The position numbers and the translations under genes were made by a program. This document shows positions 7,841 to 15,581 of a stretch of 64,000 bases of DNA, in pieces (positions within the stretch are counted from its first letter, which is position 1; the number at the start of each line of letters is the position of its first letter). The stretch spans positions 1,054,001 to 1,118,000 of the forward strand of contig NZ_CP041638.1 of NCBI RefSeq assembly GCF_007197775.1, given 5' to 3'. A model generated the notes under the pieces. The model did not search any database. It saw only the letters and a list, made by a program, of their open reading frames with translations, and was not told the origin of the DNA. The stretch comes from Thalassotalea sp. PS06. GTDB taxonomy: Bacteria > Pseudomonadota > Gammaproteobacteria > Enterobacterales > Alteromonadaceae.

Positions 7841-7853
7841 ATGCGGCGTTATC
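7808..7853 (+). other. attC-like recombination site
   Basis: GCTAAC-AAA-GCATT(g)CAGCGG-acaag-CCGCTGAATGC-GGC-GTTATC. The stem GCATT-CAGCGG / CCGCTG-AATGC is perfect except for one unpaired G on one arm, the extrahelical base expected in a folded integron attC strand. The outer boxes CTAAC and GTTA are complementary. The upstream gene ends inside it. A further GCTAAC (about 7878) and GTTAGC (about 7945) pair lies just downstream and may be a second, larger site. No integron integrase is in the window. Confidence 0.55.
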
Positions 7854-8004
7854 ACCTCGAAACCAGCGTATATTAGCAATTGCTAACGGGCAGCTAATGA
7901 CACGATTGCGACGTCTCCTTAAATAGCGTAAGTTATTGAAAAGTTGTTAGCCGTGAGCGGCTGAGAAGAGCGACAAGCAGACGTAAAATGAATAGGAATA
8001 AGTT

Positions 8005-8394
8005 GTGAAAATAATTATAAAAACAGGGTTGCTTTCAGCCTTTATACTCCTCTCAGGGTGTCAAACAACATCTGAGAAAACAGGCAGTGTTTCTCCTGTG
8101 ATTGCGAACGCAATTGAGAATAGAGATGAAATAAAGCCAGTCGTACATATTGAAGCAATGTATCCGAAAGATGCTTTTGAACAAAACATAGAAGGATATT
8201 GCCGTGTCTCTTTCGATATTAAGCTTAATGAATCGAGTAAACCGCATAATATAAAAGTTTTAGAATGCTCGCCAAAAGGCGTATTCGAACAGAGCTGCAT
8301 AAATGCTGTGAAAAAGTGGTTCTTCATTGCCACAAGTGAAACCGAGTCTCTTAAGGGGCTAATTACCACATGCAAATTTGAACTAAGTTCATAA
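8005..8394 (+). CDS. Lipoprotein with TonB-C-like domain
   Basis: A 129-aa protein from GTG 8005. The signal peptide MKIIIKTGLLSAFILLSGC has a perfect lipobox (LSGC), so the mature form starts CQTTSEK. Residues about 50-129 (MYPKDAFEQNIEGYCRVSFD, LECSPKGVFEQSCINAVKKW) match the layout of the TonB C-terminal domain: YP..A...I.G...V.F, then a central Cys-Pro turn and A...W. It lacks the transmembrane anchor and proline-rich linker of real TonB, so it is a stand-alone domain, perhaps in outer-membrane or peptidoglycan-side contacts. It is part of the AT-rich plus-strand run, 164 bp after the TPR-like gene. Confidence 0.65.
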   Translation: MKIIIKTGLLSAFILLSGCQTTSEKTGSVSPVIANAIENRDEIKPVVHIEAMYPKDAFEQNIEGYCRVSFDIKLNESSKPHNIKVLECSPKGVFEQSCINAVKKWFFIATSETESLKGLITTCKFELSS

Positions 8395-8404
8395 GATATT
8401 TATA

Positions 8405-8450
8405 GGCAGTCGTGATCGGCTGATTTGAGCGATCAATTTACAGACCTTCA
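8405..8450. repeat. Spacer with TTTGAGCGA motif
   Basis: CGGCTGATTTGAGCGATCAATTTACAGACC-type sequence after the TonB-C-like gene, sharing the TTTGAGCGA core and a downstream CAGAC with the spacers at 5221 and 7965. The function of this recurring motif is unknown. Confidence 0.45.
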
Positions 8451-8475
8451 GCTTCCACGAGTCAATGCCACCTAA

Positions 8476-9192
8476 ATGGATATGATTTTGAATAAAATTC
8501 TCATCTTACTTTCAGTAATAACTCTCAATGCTCACGCTTCAAACATAATCGATATTGATTGTGGAGAATATAACGAAGCTCTTGATACCAATAAATCGAG
8601 GTATAAATTTACTATTGAGACAGAAGTTGAAGCAGGTAAAGAGGCTTTAGAAAGATTTTTTAGAGTCTTTGGTGAAGAGCCTACCTCTCGTCCTCAAGAA
8701 ATTTATACCTTGTTAGATCGTTCTACTGCAAAAATTAAAAAGTCATTTTTAAGGCGTTCAACAGAAACAGAAACCGAACAGTTTGGAAGTGAAGTCGTTG
8801 TAGAACATCAAAAAATTCAACCTCATATTGTTTTATCGTTTGAAGATAATTTAATCATTAGTTACAACAATGGGGAGTTTGGTGGCAACCTATTGCTCAT
8901 CGATTCTAATGACGAAGTCAAATCATTAAAGGCAATTAATGTTGAAGATATTTACCGGATGCCTATTGGTATTGTTATTACTTCAGGGTTGGCTCATCTA
9001 TCAGATAACTACGGTTATATATACATTCTTCATCAAGATTTAACGTTGGAAAAATATTTTGGGTTAATTGGTATGCCCCGTACTTCCTGGCTTTTAGAGA
9101 ATGGAGATTTGATTATCAATAGTTACCCAAAGGGTAGCCAACTATTGACCGTAGAAGGGGATCTGAAAAGAGTTAATTGTTACGAAAAATAA
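8476..9192 (+). CDS. Secreted protein of unknown family
   Basis: A 238-aa protein with a signal peptide (MILNKILILLSVITLNAHAS; cleavage near AHA-S). The start may be ATG 8476 or ATG 8482. The mature part holds two Cys near its ends (IDCGEY and VNCYEK) that could pair. The C-terminal half is strand-rich, with phrases like LIISYNNGEFGGNLLLID and GYIYILHQDLTLEKYFGLIG that suggest a beta-propeller-like or WD-like fold, but no repeat is clear enough to name. It is the last plus-strand gene of the accessory segment. A hairpin ACGGCTA/TAGCCGcCGT follows the stop (about 9206-9230). Confidence 0.6.
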   Translation: MDMILNKILILLSVITLNAHASNIIDIDCGEYNEALDTNKSRYKFTIETEVEAGKEALERFFRVFGEEPTSRPQEIYTLLDRSTAKIKKSFLRRSTETETEQFGSEVVVEHQKIQPHIVLSFEDNLIISYNNGEFGGNLLLIDSNDEVKSLKAINVEDIYRMPIGIVITSGLAHLSDNYGYIYILHQDLTLEKYFGLIGMPRTSWLLENGDLIINSYPKGSQLLTVEGDLKRVNCYEK

Positions 9193-9248
9193 TAAGTCTC
9201 CAATGACGGCTAATGGCACATAGCCGCCGTTCAGTGTTGTGGTGGTAG

Positions 9249-9480
9249 ATTCCCTGTCGTGGCAGGGAATGACGCAGTTTTTGTGGCTTTTACCAACGTT
9301 TCATAAAATGAAACGTTATCCACCTAATGCGTTTTGCGCATTATCCCTCCATTACGATTTATCGTAATCTCCACCCAAAGAAACGTGTTTCTTTCTCCAC
9401 CTTGAGGGAATTTCAATTCCCGTTATTGGCACACTAGAGACATTCGGCTCTTGCCAAGATTCCCTGTAGTTTCAGGGAAT
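9249..9480. repeat. Hairpin array, left part, bounded by ATTCCCTG/CAGGGAAT repeats
   Basis: The left part is bounded by two copies of the same inverted repeat, ATTCCCTG-N6-CAGGGAAT (9249-9270) and ATTCCCTG-N6-CAGGGAAT (9459-9480). Between them are hairpins AACGTTTCAT/ATGAAACGTT (9295-9317), TAATGCG/CGCATTA (9325-9343), ATTACGAT/ATCGTAAT (9351-9368), AAAGAAAC/GTTTCTTT (9377-9394) and GGGAATT/AATTCCC (9406-9421). They are separated by ATCCACC, TCCCTCC, CTCCACC and CTCCACC. Stem sequences are unrelated, while the linker and a period of about 26 bp are kept. The bounding repeats resemble the dRS3 type of neisserial intergenic mosaic elements in form. Confidence 0.8.
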
Positions 9481-9508
9481 GACTCAAGGGTTTTTGCTTT
9501 TACTCGAA

Positions 9509-9627
9509 GCGACGTTTTTTTGTCGCGTGCTAGGAACAATCTTTAATTGTATGCTCGGAATATCGCTTGCGATACGTGCTAGGAGTGGTGTTTCCACCAC
9601 GTGCTCACGAAGGCTCTAGCCTTCGTG
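9509..9627. repeat. Hairpin array, right part, with TGCTAGGA linkers
   Basis: Hairpins GCGAC/GTCGC (9509-9526), ACAAT/ATTGT (9536-9550), TATCGC/GCGATA (9561-9574), GTGGTG/CACCAC (9585-9600) and CACGAAGGCT/AGCCTTCGTG (9606-9627). The linkers are GTGCTAGGA, ATGCTCGGA, CGTGCTAGGA and GTGCT. The period is about 21-27 bp. The last hairpin overlaps the stop codon of the cyclophilin gene and may serve as its terminator, although no T-tract follows on the minus strand. Confidence 0.8.
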
Positions 9628-10242
9628 AACATAATCTTCAGGCATTAAGGTTGCCTTGATCAGGATTAACGGCTCGACCGGAACGTCATCAAGATTCAAA
9701 TCTTCATTAAAGTCGGTTTCAACTTCTGACATCTGCATCAACAATTCTTCACCAAATGTGACATGGCCAAACACGGTATAGCCCCAGTTACGGCCTGGAT
9801 CTAAGCTGGTGTTATCGCCAACGTTAAAATAGAACTGTCGGGTTGCTGAGTGAGGATCGTTTTGGCGAGCCATAGCAATGGTGCCAATCTCATTTTTCAG
9901 GCCATTGCCTGATTCGTTGTAGATCTCGTCGCCATTTTTACGAGGAATATGATTGGGGTCGTAACCTCCACCCTGGACAACAAAGTCGATGATAACGCGG
10001 TGGAATATGGTGTTGTTGTACTCACCCGAAATTACGTAATTGATAAAGTTATTAACCGCGATAGGCGCTTTAACACGATTAAGCTCAACAATAATCACGC
10101 CTTTGTTGGTTTCCATTTTAATTTGCGGGTACAAATTATTGGCGGCAATGATCTTACCTTGCGGCTGTGGATGTGAAAACGCTTGCCCACTAAAGGCAAG
10201 CGTAATTAACGTTGCGAATAAAACCCTCTGAAACAGAGACAT
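9616..10242 (-). CDS. Periplasmic cyclophilin-type peptidyl-prolyl isomerase
   Basis: A 208-aa protein with a signal peptide (MSLFQRVLFATLITLAFSGQ, cleavage near AFS). The cyclophilin core follows: NNTIFHRVI (catalytic Arg), DFVVQGGGYDP, GTIAMARQNDPHSATRQFYFN and GYTVFGHV. It should catalyse proline cis-trans isomerisation in the periplasm, like PpiA. It lies four bases after yajG on the same strand, so the two are almost certainly co-transcribed with rlmG. Its 3' end runs into the hairpin array. The family is firm; which Ppi paralogue it is stays open. Confidence 0.9.
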   Translation of the reverse strand: MSLFQRVLFATLITLAFSGQAFSHPQPQGKIIAANNLYPQIKMETNKGVIIVELNRVKAPIAVNNFINYVISGEYNNTIFHRVIIDFVVQGGGYDPNHIPRKNGDEIYNESGNGLKNEIGTIAMARQNDPHSATRQFYFNVGDNTSLDPGRNWGYTVFGHVTFGEELLMQMSEVETDFNEDLNLDDVPVEPLILIKATLMPEDYVHEG

Positions 10243-10245
10243 AAA

Positions 10246-10812
10246 TTACCCTTTGATAAACTCTTGTAACTGTTCATCTTCCAACACCTGGTCAATCAAT
10301 TTTGACAGCTGGGTGTTGAAGTCACGTTGTAAGGTTTCAATATTAGCATTTAATGGACCGCGGCTGGTTGCACGAAGGGTAAACGTCTTCGACATGGTTT
10401 GTGCCGAGTTTTCCATTTTCACCTGCAACTTGATGATGGTATTGGCACGATAATCCAGTACGTCCTGGTTAACATAAGTACGCGCGCGCTCGACATCAAA
10501 GATTACTTTCAGATCACTTTCTTCATTCAGGTTCAGACCCTGATTAGAAAGCTGGTTGGTAAACTGGCGATTTAATACTTGCGACAATGCTGCGGACGAG
10601 TCGATAGTCGTTGACGGACGATCGATATTTAACACTTCAACAATATGCCCCTTGTCACGGCTATCAGTTACCGAGATTTTAGCGCTTTTCTGTTGATAGA
10701 TTTTCGCCGGAGTATTGATTAGATCCGGTTGTAGCTCAATCATACCTGTCTTCTCAGCGCAGGCAGATGTTAGAGCTAATGTTCCTATAACAAAGAGATT
10801 TTTTAGTTTCAT
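10246..10812 (-). CDS. yajG: YajG-family lipoprotein
   Basis: A 188-aa protein with a lipoprotein signal MKLKNLFVIGTLALTSAC, then a mature YajG-like domain (residues about 25-185; LQPDLINTPAKIYQQKS, ARTYVNQDVLDYRANTIIKL). The biochemical role of YajG is not established. In E. coli it sits between bolA and ampG. Here bolA is 2.1 kb on one side and ampG 9 kb on the other, which fits an ancestral cluster opened by insertions. Its ATG overlaps the rlmG stop by four bases (ATGA), implying coupled translation. The -3 residue of the lipobox is Thr, which is tolerated. Confidence 0.85.
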   Translation of the reverse strand: MKLKNLFVIGTLALTSACAEKTGMIELQPDLINTPAKIYQQKSAKISVTDSRDKGHIVEVLNIDRPSTTIDSSAALSQVLNRQFTNQLSNQGLNLNEESDLKVIFDVERARTYVNQDVLDYRANTIIKLQVKMENSAQTMSKTFTLRATSRGPLNANIETLQRDFNTQLSKLIDQVLEDEQLQEFIKG

Positions 10813-12023
10813 AATTTTACCGCAGATAACACAACAAATTTCTTATTACTCGAGACAACGCGGGCATTACCAAACAATCTTTTTAATTTGATATGGTATC
10901 CCAATTGTCTGTTGCCTATTATCCTGACTTCACCACCCGCATCCAAGACTTGATAACAATCTTGAAACATTTGCCAGGCGATATGATCGGTAACCGCCTG
11001 TTGCTGGTGAAATGGGGGATTACATAAAACCAGGTCGAGACTGGACGCCTGGACCTGGCTTAAACAATCGTTCCAGTGAAACTCACATTGCGACAATTGT
11101 TTGGAAAAGTTTTTAGCGACATTAGCGCGGGCAGATTCCACCGCCATGTACGATTCGTCGAAAAAATGTAGATTTAAATCAGCTTGTTGCTGTAAAAGCG
11201 CCATACCTAAAACGCCATTACCACAGCCTAAGTCGGCGACCTTGGCACCGGCTTTAACGTTAGGTAAGTGCTCAAGCATGAAGCGCGCACCAATATCGAG
11301 ACTGTCTCTGGAAAACACATTGCTGTGATTACTCACTTGCACGCCTTTTAGCGCCGGAACATCGACTGACCACTGGTTCGGCGCAATCAATTCTGTCTCG
11401 AGTTTTGCATTTCTGTTAACGAAAATAAGGCGTGATTTTTTCCAGGCCAGAGAGGTTTTACAATCCCCGAGTTGCTGCTCCACTAACTTTAATGTTGAGG
11501 TATGTATCTCTTTGGCTTTGCCGGCAATGATAATTTTCGTGTCGGCATGGCAAAGTCGGTGGATTTGCTGCAGCTGGTGCTGGAAATAGGCTTTGATCTT
11601 CGGCAGTTTTATCAGGATCAAATCGACTTTCTTGTCAGGAAGATGAAGGCTGTCGAAAAAGGTAAGATTATCTGGCTCGATTAGATTATTGGCAAGATTG
11701 TGTTTTATCCCCTGAGTCGCGACATAGGAATCGGTAATTACACTAACCTTGTGATTACTCAGGCTGCAACTCAGGGCGCCGAAGCTGTCATTGAATATGG
11801 CGATTTCTGGAGTCGATGCATCATAGAGAAGTGATTGCTCAACCAGGGTCTTTAACAAATACTCATCGGCGCTATCCCAGGCCTGAAGGCTACGGGTAAC
11901 CTGTGCTGGAGGAAAACGTTCGAGCACCAGCAAATCGCTCTGGCGAGCACTATCTATGCTATCCAGAGCTTGGTCAATAAGTAAGCCATCCGCTTTTTTC
12001 GGATTCAGACAGGGGCTGAGCAT
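10809..12023 (-). CDS. rlmG: 23S rRNA (guanine-1835 N2) methyltransferase
   Basis: A 404-aa Rossmann-fold methyltransferase of the RsmC/RlmG class. The N-terminal half is a degenerate methyltransferase-like domain. The C-terminal half has the SAM motif VADLGCGNGVLGMAL (about 264-278) and the N2-guanine signature NPPFHQQ at about 335-341. RlmG methylates G1835 of 23S rRNA. It heads a minus-strand operon with yajG and the cyclophilin gene. RsmC is the main alternative, but the length and N-terminal phrases favour RlmG. The gap of about 245 bp to alkB holds the divergent promoters. Confidence 0.88.
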   Translation of the reverse strand: MLSPCLNPKKADGLLIDQALDSIDSARQSDLLVLERFPPAQVTRSLQAWDSADEYLLKTLVEQSLLYDASTPEIAIFNDSFGALSCSLSNHKVSVITDSYVATQGIKHNLANNLIEPDNLTFFDSLHLPDKKVDLILIKLPKIKAYFQHQLQQIHRLCHADTKIIIAGKAKEIHTSTLKLVEQQLGDCKTSLAWKKSRLIFVNRNAKLETELIAPNQWSVDVPALKGVQVSNHSNVFSRDSLDIGARFMLEHLPNVKAGAKVADLGCGNGVLGMALLQQQADLNLHFFDESYMAVESARANVAKNFSKQLSQCEFHWNDCLSQVQASSLDLVLCNPPFHQQQAVTDHIAWQMFQDCYQVLDAGGEVRIIGNRQLGYHIKLKRLFGNARVVSSNKKFVVLSAVKL

Positions 12024-12268
12024 TTGTTGTTATTGTCTCGTCGTGATTACAAGGCTAAGTCTAATAAATACCTGGAAACCTAAAGTTAGACTGGGTATTT
12101 AACAAGGCTGACTCAGCGAACTATTATTGTTAATTTAAATTTTTAGATTAAATACTTAGTAGATTAGGTATAACACTTTGGCTGTTAGCCATGTGTTAAA
12201 TTTTCTTTAAATATTTAGTCAATGGCGCTATTGTCGCATTATTCAAGGCTATATGCCACAGGCAATCC

Positions 12269-12919
12269 ATGGCGATTCATAAAAAGTTACAAGGTTTTTT
12301 ACGCTCAGATCAAAGAGGCAGAAATGCTACATTTTTCTGCGACGATAACCTGCTGTATTTACCGGATTTTTATACGGCGCAGCAGGCAGATATTATTTAT
12401 AGCAAATTAGCGCAGGAAATGAGCTGGCGACAGGAAAAAATTGCCATGTTTGGAAAACGGGTATTGATCCCCAGATTGCAGGCCTGGCATGGTGACTCAG
12501 AATGTATCTATCGCTATTCCGGTTTGGATCTCATTCCCGAACCATGGACACCAGCGCTAACGCAGGTTCGCGAAGATCTCAATGCTGTTGCGCAAACGCC
12601 ATTTAATTCCGTTCTCGGTAATTGGTATCGGGATGGTCAGGATTCCATGGGCTGGCACAGTGACGATGAAAAGGCACTCGGCGAGCATCCGGTTATTGCC
12701 AGTACCTCGTTTGGGCAGGAACGGCGATTTTCATTAAGACACAAAAGCAGTGGCGAAAAACAGTCAATCTTATTAAAATCTGGAAGCTTAATACTCATGT
12801 ATGGTGAGTTACAACAAAACTGGCAACACAGCTTGCCTAAATCCGCCAAACCCATGCAGGGTCGTATTAATTTAACCTATCGCATCATTAAGTATCCGGT
12901 AGTGCCCGAATCTAGCTAA
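12269..12919 (+). CDS. alkB: AlkB-family 2-oxoglutarate/Fe(II) dioxygenase
   Basis: A 216-aa dioxygenase. The iron ligands are His130 and Asp132 (WHSDDE) and His187, and the 2-oxoglutarate-binding signature RxNxTxR is Arg199 to Arg205 (RINLTYR). It should repair alkylated bases such as 1-methyladenine and 3-methylcytosine in DNA. The layout (substrate lid [12 protein letters not shown], then the core) is closer to ALKBH2/3-like bacterial AlkB proteins than to E. coli AlkB. It is divergent from rlmG and 34 bp upstream of bolA. No Ada-type operator was recognised. Confidence 0.9.
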   Translation: MAIHKKLQGFLRSDQRGRNATFFCDDNLLYLPDFYTAQQADIIYSKLAQEMSWRQEKIAMFGKRVLIPRLQAWHGDSECIYRYSGLDLIPEPWTPALTQVREDLNAVAQTPFNSVLGNWYRDGQDSMGWHSDDEKALGEHPVIASTSFGQERRFSLRHKSSGEKQSILLKSGSLILMYGELQQNWQHSLPKSAKPMQGRINLTYRIIKYPVVPESS

Positions 12920-12953
12920 TTTCAATTTGCCAAATCAAATAAGAGTTCTTCAA

Positions 12954-13265
12954 ATGACAATTGCCGCACAAATCGAACAAAAGTTAATGTCTGAGTTAGC
13001 ACCTTCTCACTTGCAGGTTATCAATGAAAGCTACATGCATAATGTGCCTGAAGGCAGTGAGTCGCATTTCAAGGTGGTCGTGGTGAGCGACCAGTTTGCT
13101 GGCCAGCGCTTATTGCAGCGTCACCGTGCAATTAACGCAGTACTTGCGGATGAGTTAGCCAATCATATTCATGCCCTGGCAATACATGCCTACGACCCAG
13201 AGCAATGGCAAAAGATGTCTGCCGACCAGGTACCAAGCTCGCCGGATTGCGCAAGTAAAAAATAA
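12954..13265 (+). CDS. bolA: BolA-family protein
   Basis: A 103-aa protein from ATG 12954; a longer frame begins at a TTG nine codons upstream, but the ATG gives the normal BolA N-terminus ([19 protein letters not shown]). The core phrases [20 protein letters not shown] and [16 protein letters not shown], and the invariant HAL..H near the C-terminus, are BolA signatures. BolA proteins bind Fe-S glutaredoxins and DNA and affect cell shape and stress responses. The gene follows alkB by 34 bp and is followed by a hairpin array. Confidence 0.92.
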   Translation: MTIAAQIEQKLMSELAPSHLQVINESYMHNVPEGSESHFKVVVVSDQFAGQRLLQRHRAINAVLADELANHIHALAIHAYDPEQWQKMSADQVPSSPDCASKK

Positions 13266-13289
13266 CGCCTTTAAAGAACAAGTGGGAGT

Positions 13290-13513
13290 ATTGCCAAGAT
13301 TACTTGCAATTCCCACCTTCCATCATGGTTCTTATTTTGAAGTAAGCTTCGCTGGTGGAAGAGGTAAGCTAAAGCTGGTGGGAGAAAAAGCACAACTTCC
13401 ACCTCCCACCATTTCAGCTTTGTTGAAACTCCACCTTCAAGGCTTGCCTTGACTCCAACTTTGAAGATTGACTTCAACTCCACCCTCGAATCGTTTTTTG
13501 ATTCGATTCCACC
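13290..13513. repeat. Hairpin array with CTCCACC linkers
   Basis: Stems ATTGC..AAG/CTT.GCAAT (13290-13310), GGTGGGAG/CTCCCACC (13377-13410), TTTCA/TGAAA (13412-13428), TCAAGGC/GCCTTGA (13437-13452), TTGAAG/CTTCAA (13461-13477) and CGAATC/GATTCG (13487-13505). They are separated by TCCCACC, CTCCACC, CTCCAAC, CTCCACC and ATTCCACC. The last four units have a period of 24-26 bp. The linker is the same as in the 9.3-kb array, while all stems differ. The rest of the 352-bp gap after bolA holds a pyrimidine-rich tail and the dctQ leader with a hairpin ACACCaGCAA/TTGCgGGTGT (about 13578-13601). Confidence 0.75.
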
Positions 13514-13617
13514 TTCTTTCTTCATCTTCCTATTTCCCTCCAATTCTGGTATCTATAGCTAAAAAATAATAATCAAACACCAGCAAGGATTTGCGGGTGT
13601 CTTCACTGGGGGATTGA

Positions 13618-14163
13618 ATGTTCAGCTCGTGGCTTGAAAAAGTCGTTACATTCATTGATAAGGTCAATGAAGTTCTTGGAAGGCTAATTGCCTGGCTTAC
13701 CCTGATAATCGTAGTGCTTACGTTTTTAATCGTGGTGTTGCGTTATGGTTTTAATATTGGCTCTATCGCGCTTCAGGAATCGGTACTCTATGCCCATGCA
13801 ACTATTTTCATGTTGGGCGCGGCTTACACCCTAAAACATAATGGTCATGTGCGGGTCGATGTGTTTTACCATCGTTGCAGTGCAAAAACACAAGCTTGGA
13901 TCAATCTATTTGGCACGGTATTCCTGCTTTTTCCGGTAATGATTTTTACCGCATGGATCAGCAGCGATTTTATTGCCGCATCCTGGAACATTCTTGAAAA
14001 ATCCCGCGAACCAGGCGGATTACCCTTTGTTTATCTAAATAAATCTCTGATTTACGCCCTGGCTTTTACCATGGGTTTGCAAGGCATCAGCGAAGTTTGT
14101 CGCAATGTGTTAATCCTGCAAGGTAAGCTCGTTGCTGACAATGAAGAGATGGAGCAGGTGTAA
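13618..14163 (+). CDS. dctQ: TRAP transporter small permease (DctQ)
   Basis: A 181-aa membrane protein with four helices (about residues 20-42, 56-75, 96-117 and 137-157), the DctQ pattern, including RYGFNIGSIALQESVLYAHA and HNGHVRVDVFY. It forms the membrane domain with DctM in a tripartite ATP-independent periplasmic transporter driven by an ion gradient. It is first of a Q-M-P cluster and overlaps dctM by one base (TAATG). The start ATG follows GGGGG. Confidence 0.92.
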   Translation: MFSSWLEKVVTFIDKVNEVLGRLIAWLTLIIVVLTFLIVVLRYGFNIGSIALQESVLYAHATIFMLGAAYTLKHNGHVRVDVFYHRCSAKTQAWINLFGTVFLLFPVMIFTAWISSDFIAASWNILEKSREPGGLPFVYLNKSLIYALAFTMGLQGISEVCRNVLILQGKLVADNEEMEQV

Positions 14164-15530
14164 TGGAATATTTAGCGTTATTAATGTTCGCCTGTATCTG
14201 TCTGATGCTGCTTATCGGTTATCCGGTAGCGCTGACCTTAGCTGGAACATCCTTGTTATTTGCCGGAATCGCTGCCTTTTTCGGTGCCTTTGATACCTCT
14301 TATTTATCGGCTTTTCCAAGTCGCGTCTACGGAATTTTAAATAACCAGACCTTATTGGCGGTGCCTTTATTTGTGTTTATGGGGGCGGTGCTTGAGAAAG
14401 CACAAATTGCGGAAAAACTGTTAACGTCGATGGCGCAGTTGTTCTCAAGATTCCCTGGCGGTCTGGCGATTTCCGTGACTCTGGTTGGTATGCTACTCGC
14501 CGCTAGTACCGGCATCGTTGGTGCAACCGTAGTAACCATGGGGCTGTTATCTTTGCCAACCATGTTAAAGCGTGGTTACAACACCTCGTTTTCAACAGGT
14601 ATTATCTGTGCAACGGGTACACTAGGACAAATTATCCCTCCATCTATCGCGTTAGTATTGCTCGGTGATGTACTTAGCAATGCCTATCAGCGCGCGCAAT
14701 TGGACATGGGCAACTTTAATCCGGATACGGTCAGTGTTGGTGACTTGTTTGCCGGCGCGGTTATTCCGGGATTATTGCTGGTTGCCATGTATATCGTATA
14801 TATCGTGGTGGTTACCTGGTTAAAGCCTGAGATGGCGCCTGGTCGCGAAGAAGATAAAGAAACCGTCAACTGGTCCAGTTTACTTGGCGCTTTGCTACCG
14901 CCTCTTATTCTGATGGTAGTCGTACTTGGTTCGATTCTAGCTGGTTTCGCCACGCCTACAGAAGCTGCAGGTGTTGGCGCTTTTGGCGCTTTGGTGCTGG
15001 CCACCATACAAAAGCAATTAAGCCTTGATGCTCTGAAAGCGGTGATGCAATCGACCTTAAAAATCTCGTCGATGGTGTTCATGATCTTAATTGGCGCTAG
15101 CCTGTTTTCCCTGGTGTTTCGTGGTTTAGGCGGTGAAACCCTGATTCATGGTATCTTCAGCGATTTACCCGGTGGTGTTCTCTCGGCGACGATCCTGGTC
15201 ATGGTGGTGATTTTCTTACTTGGCTTTATTCTCGACTTTATTGAAATTACCTTTGTGGTGATCCCGATTGTGGCTCCCATTTTGTTAATGATGGGATTAG
15301 ACCCGGTATGGCTTGGGATCATGATCGCGGTAAACCTGCAAACCTCATTCTTAACGCCGCCGTTCGGCTTCGCGCTATTTTATTTGCGTGGTGTTGCAGA
15401 TAAGAGTATAAAAACCCTACAAATTTACAAAGGTGTATTGCCGTTTATCGTAATTCAGCTGATATTGCTGCTAGCCCTGGCGTTTTTCCCGGAACTCGCA
15501 ACCTGGCTACCTGATAATCTGTATTCCTGA
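14163..15530 (+). CDS. dctM: TRAP transporter large permease (DctM)
   Basis: A 455-aa protein with about 12 membrane segments and DctM hallmarks (LLAVPLFVFMGAVLEKA, STGIVGATVVTMGLLSLP, GTLGQIIPPSIALVLLGD, FATPTEAAGVGAFGAL, LGFILDFIEITFVVIPI). It is the ion-coupled transport subunit. The loop with QRAQLDMGNFNP between helices is longer than in the simplest DctM proteins and is seen in the TakP/lactate-type group. Translationally coupled to dctQ. Confidence 0.95.
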   Translation: MEYLALLMFACICLMLLIGYPVALTLAGTSLLFAGIAAFFGAFDTSYLSAFPSRVYGILNNQTLLAVPLFVFMGAVLEKAQIAEKLLTSMAQLFSRFPGGLAISVTLVGMLLAASTGIVGATVVTMGLLSLPTMLKRGYNTSFSTGIICATGTLGQIIPPSIALVLLGDVLSNAYQRAQLDMGNFNPDTVSVGDLFAGAVIPGLLLVAMYIVYIVVVTWLKPEMAPGREEDKETVNWSSLLGALLPPLILMVVVLGSILAGFATPTEAAGVGAFGALVLATIQKQLSLDALKAVMQSTLKISSMVFMILIGASLFSLVFRGLGGETLIHGIFSDLPGGVLSATILVMVVIFLLGFILDFIEITFVVIPIVAPILLMMGLDPVWLGIMIAVNLQTSFLTPPFGFALFYLRGVADKSIKTLQIYKGVLPFIVIQLILLLALAFFPELATWLPDNLYS

Positions 15531-15581
15531 TGCAATTGGCCATTTTAAAAGGTCATGTAGTTAAAAATAATAAGGACAATA

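Noticed and set aside
5301..9192. Toxin-antitoxin or phage-defence island
   Set aside because: None of the small proteins shows toxin, nuclease, ATPase or defence motifs; they look like lipoproteins and small membrane proteins.
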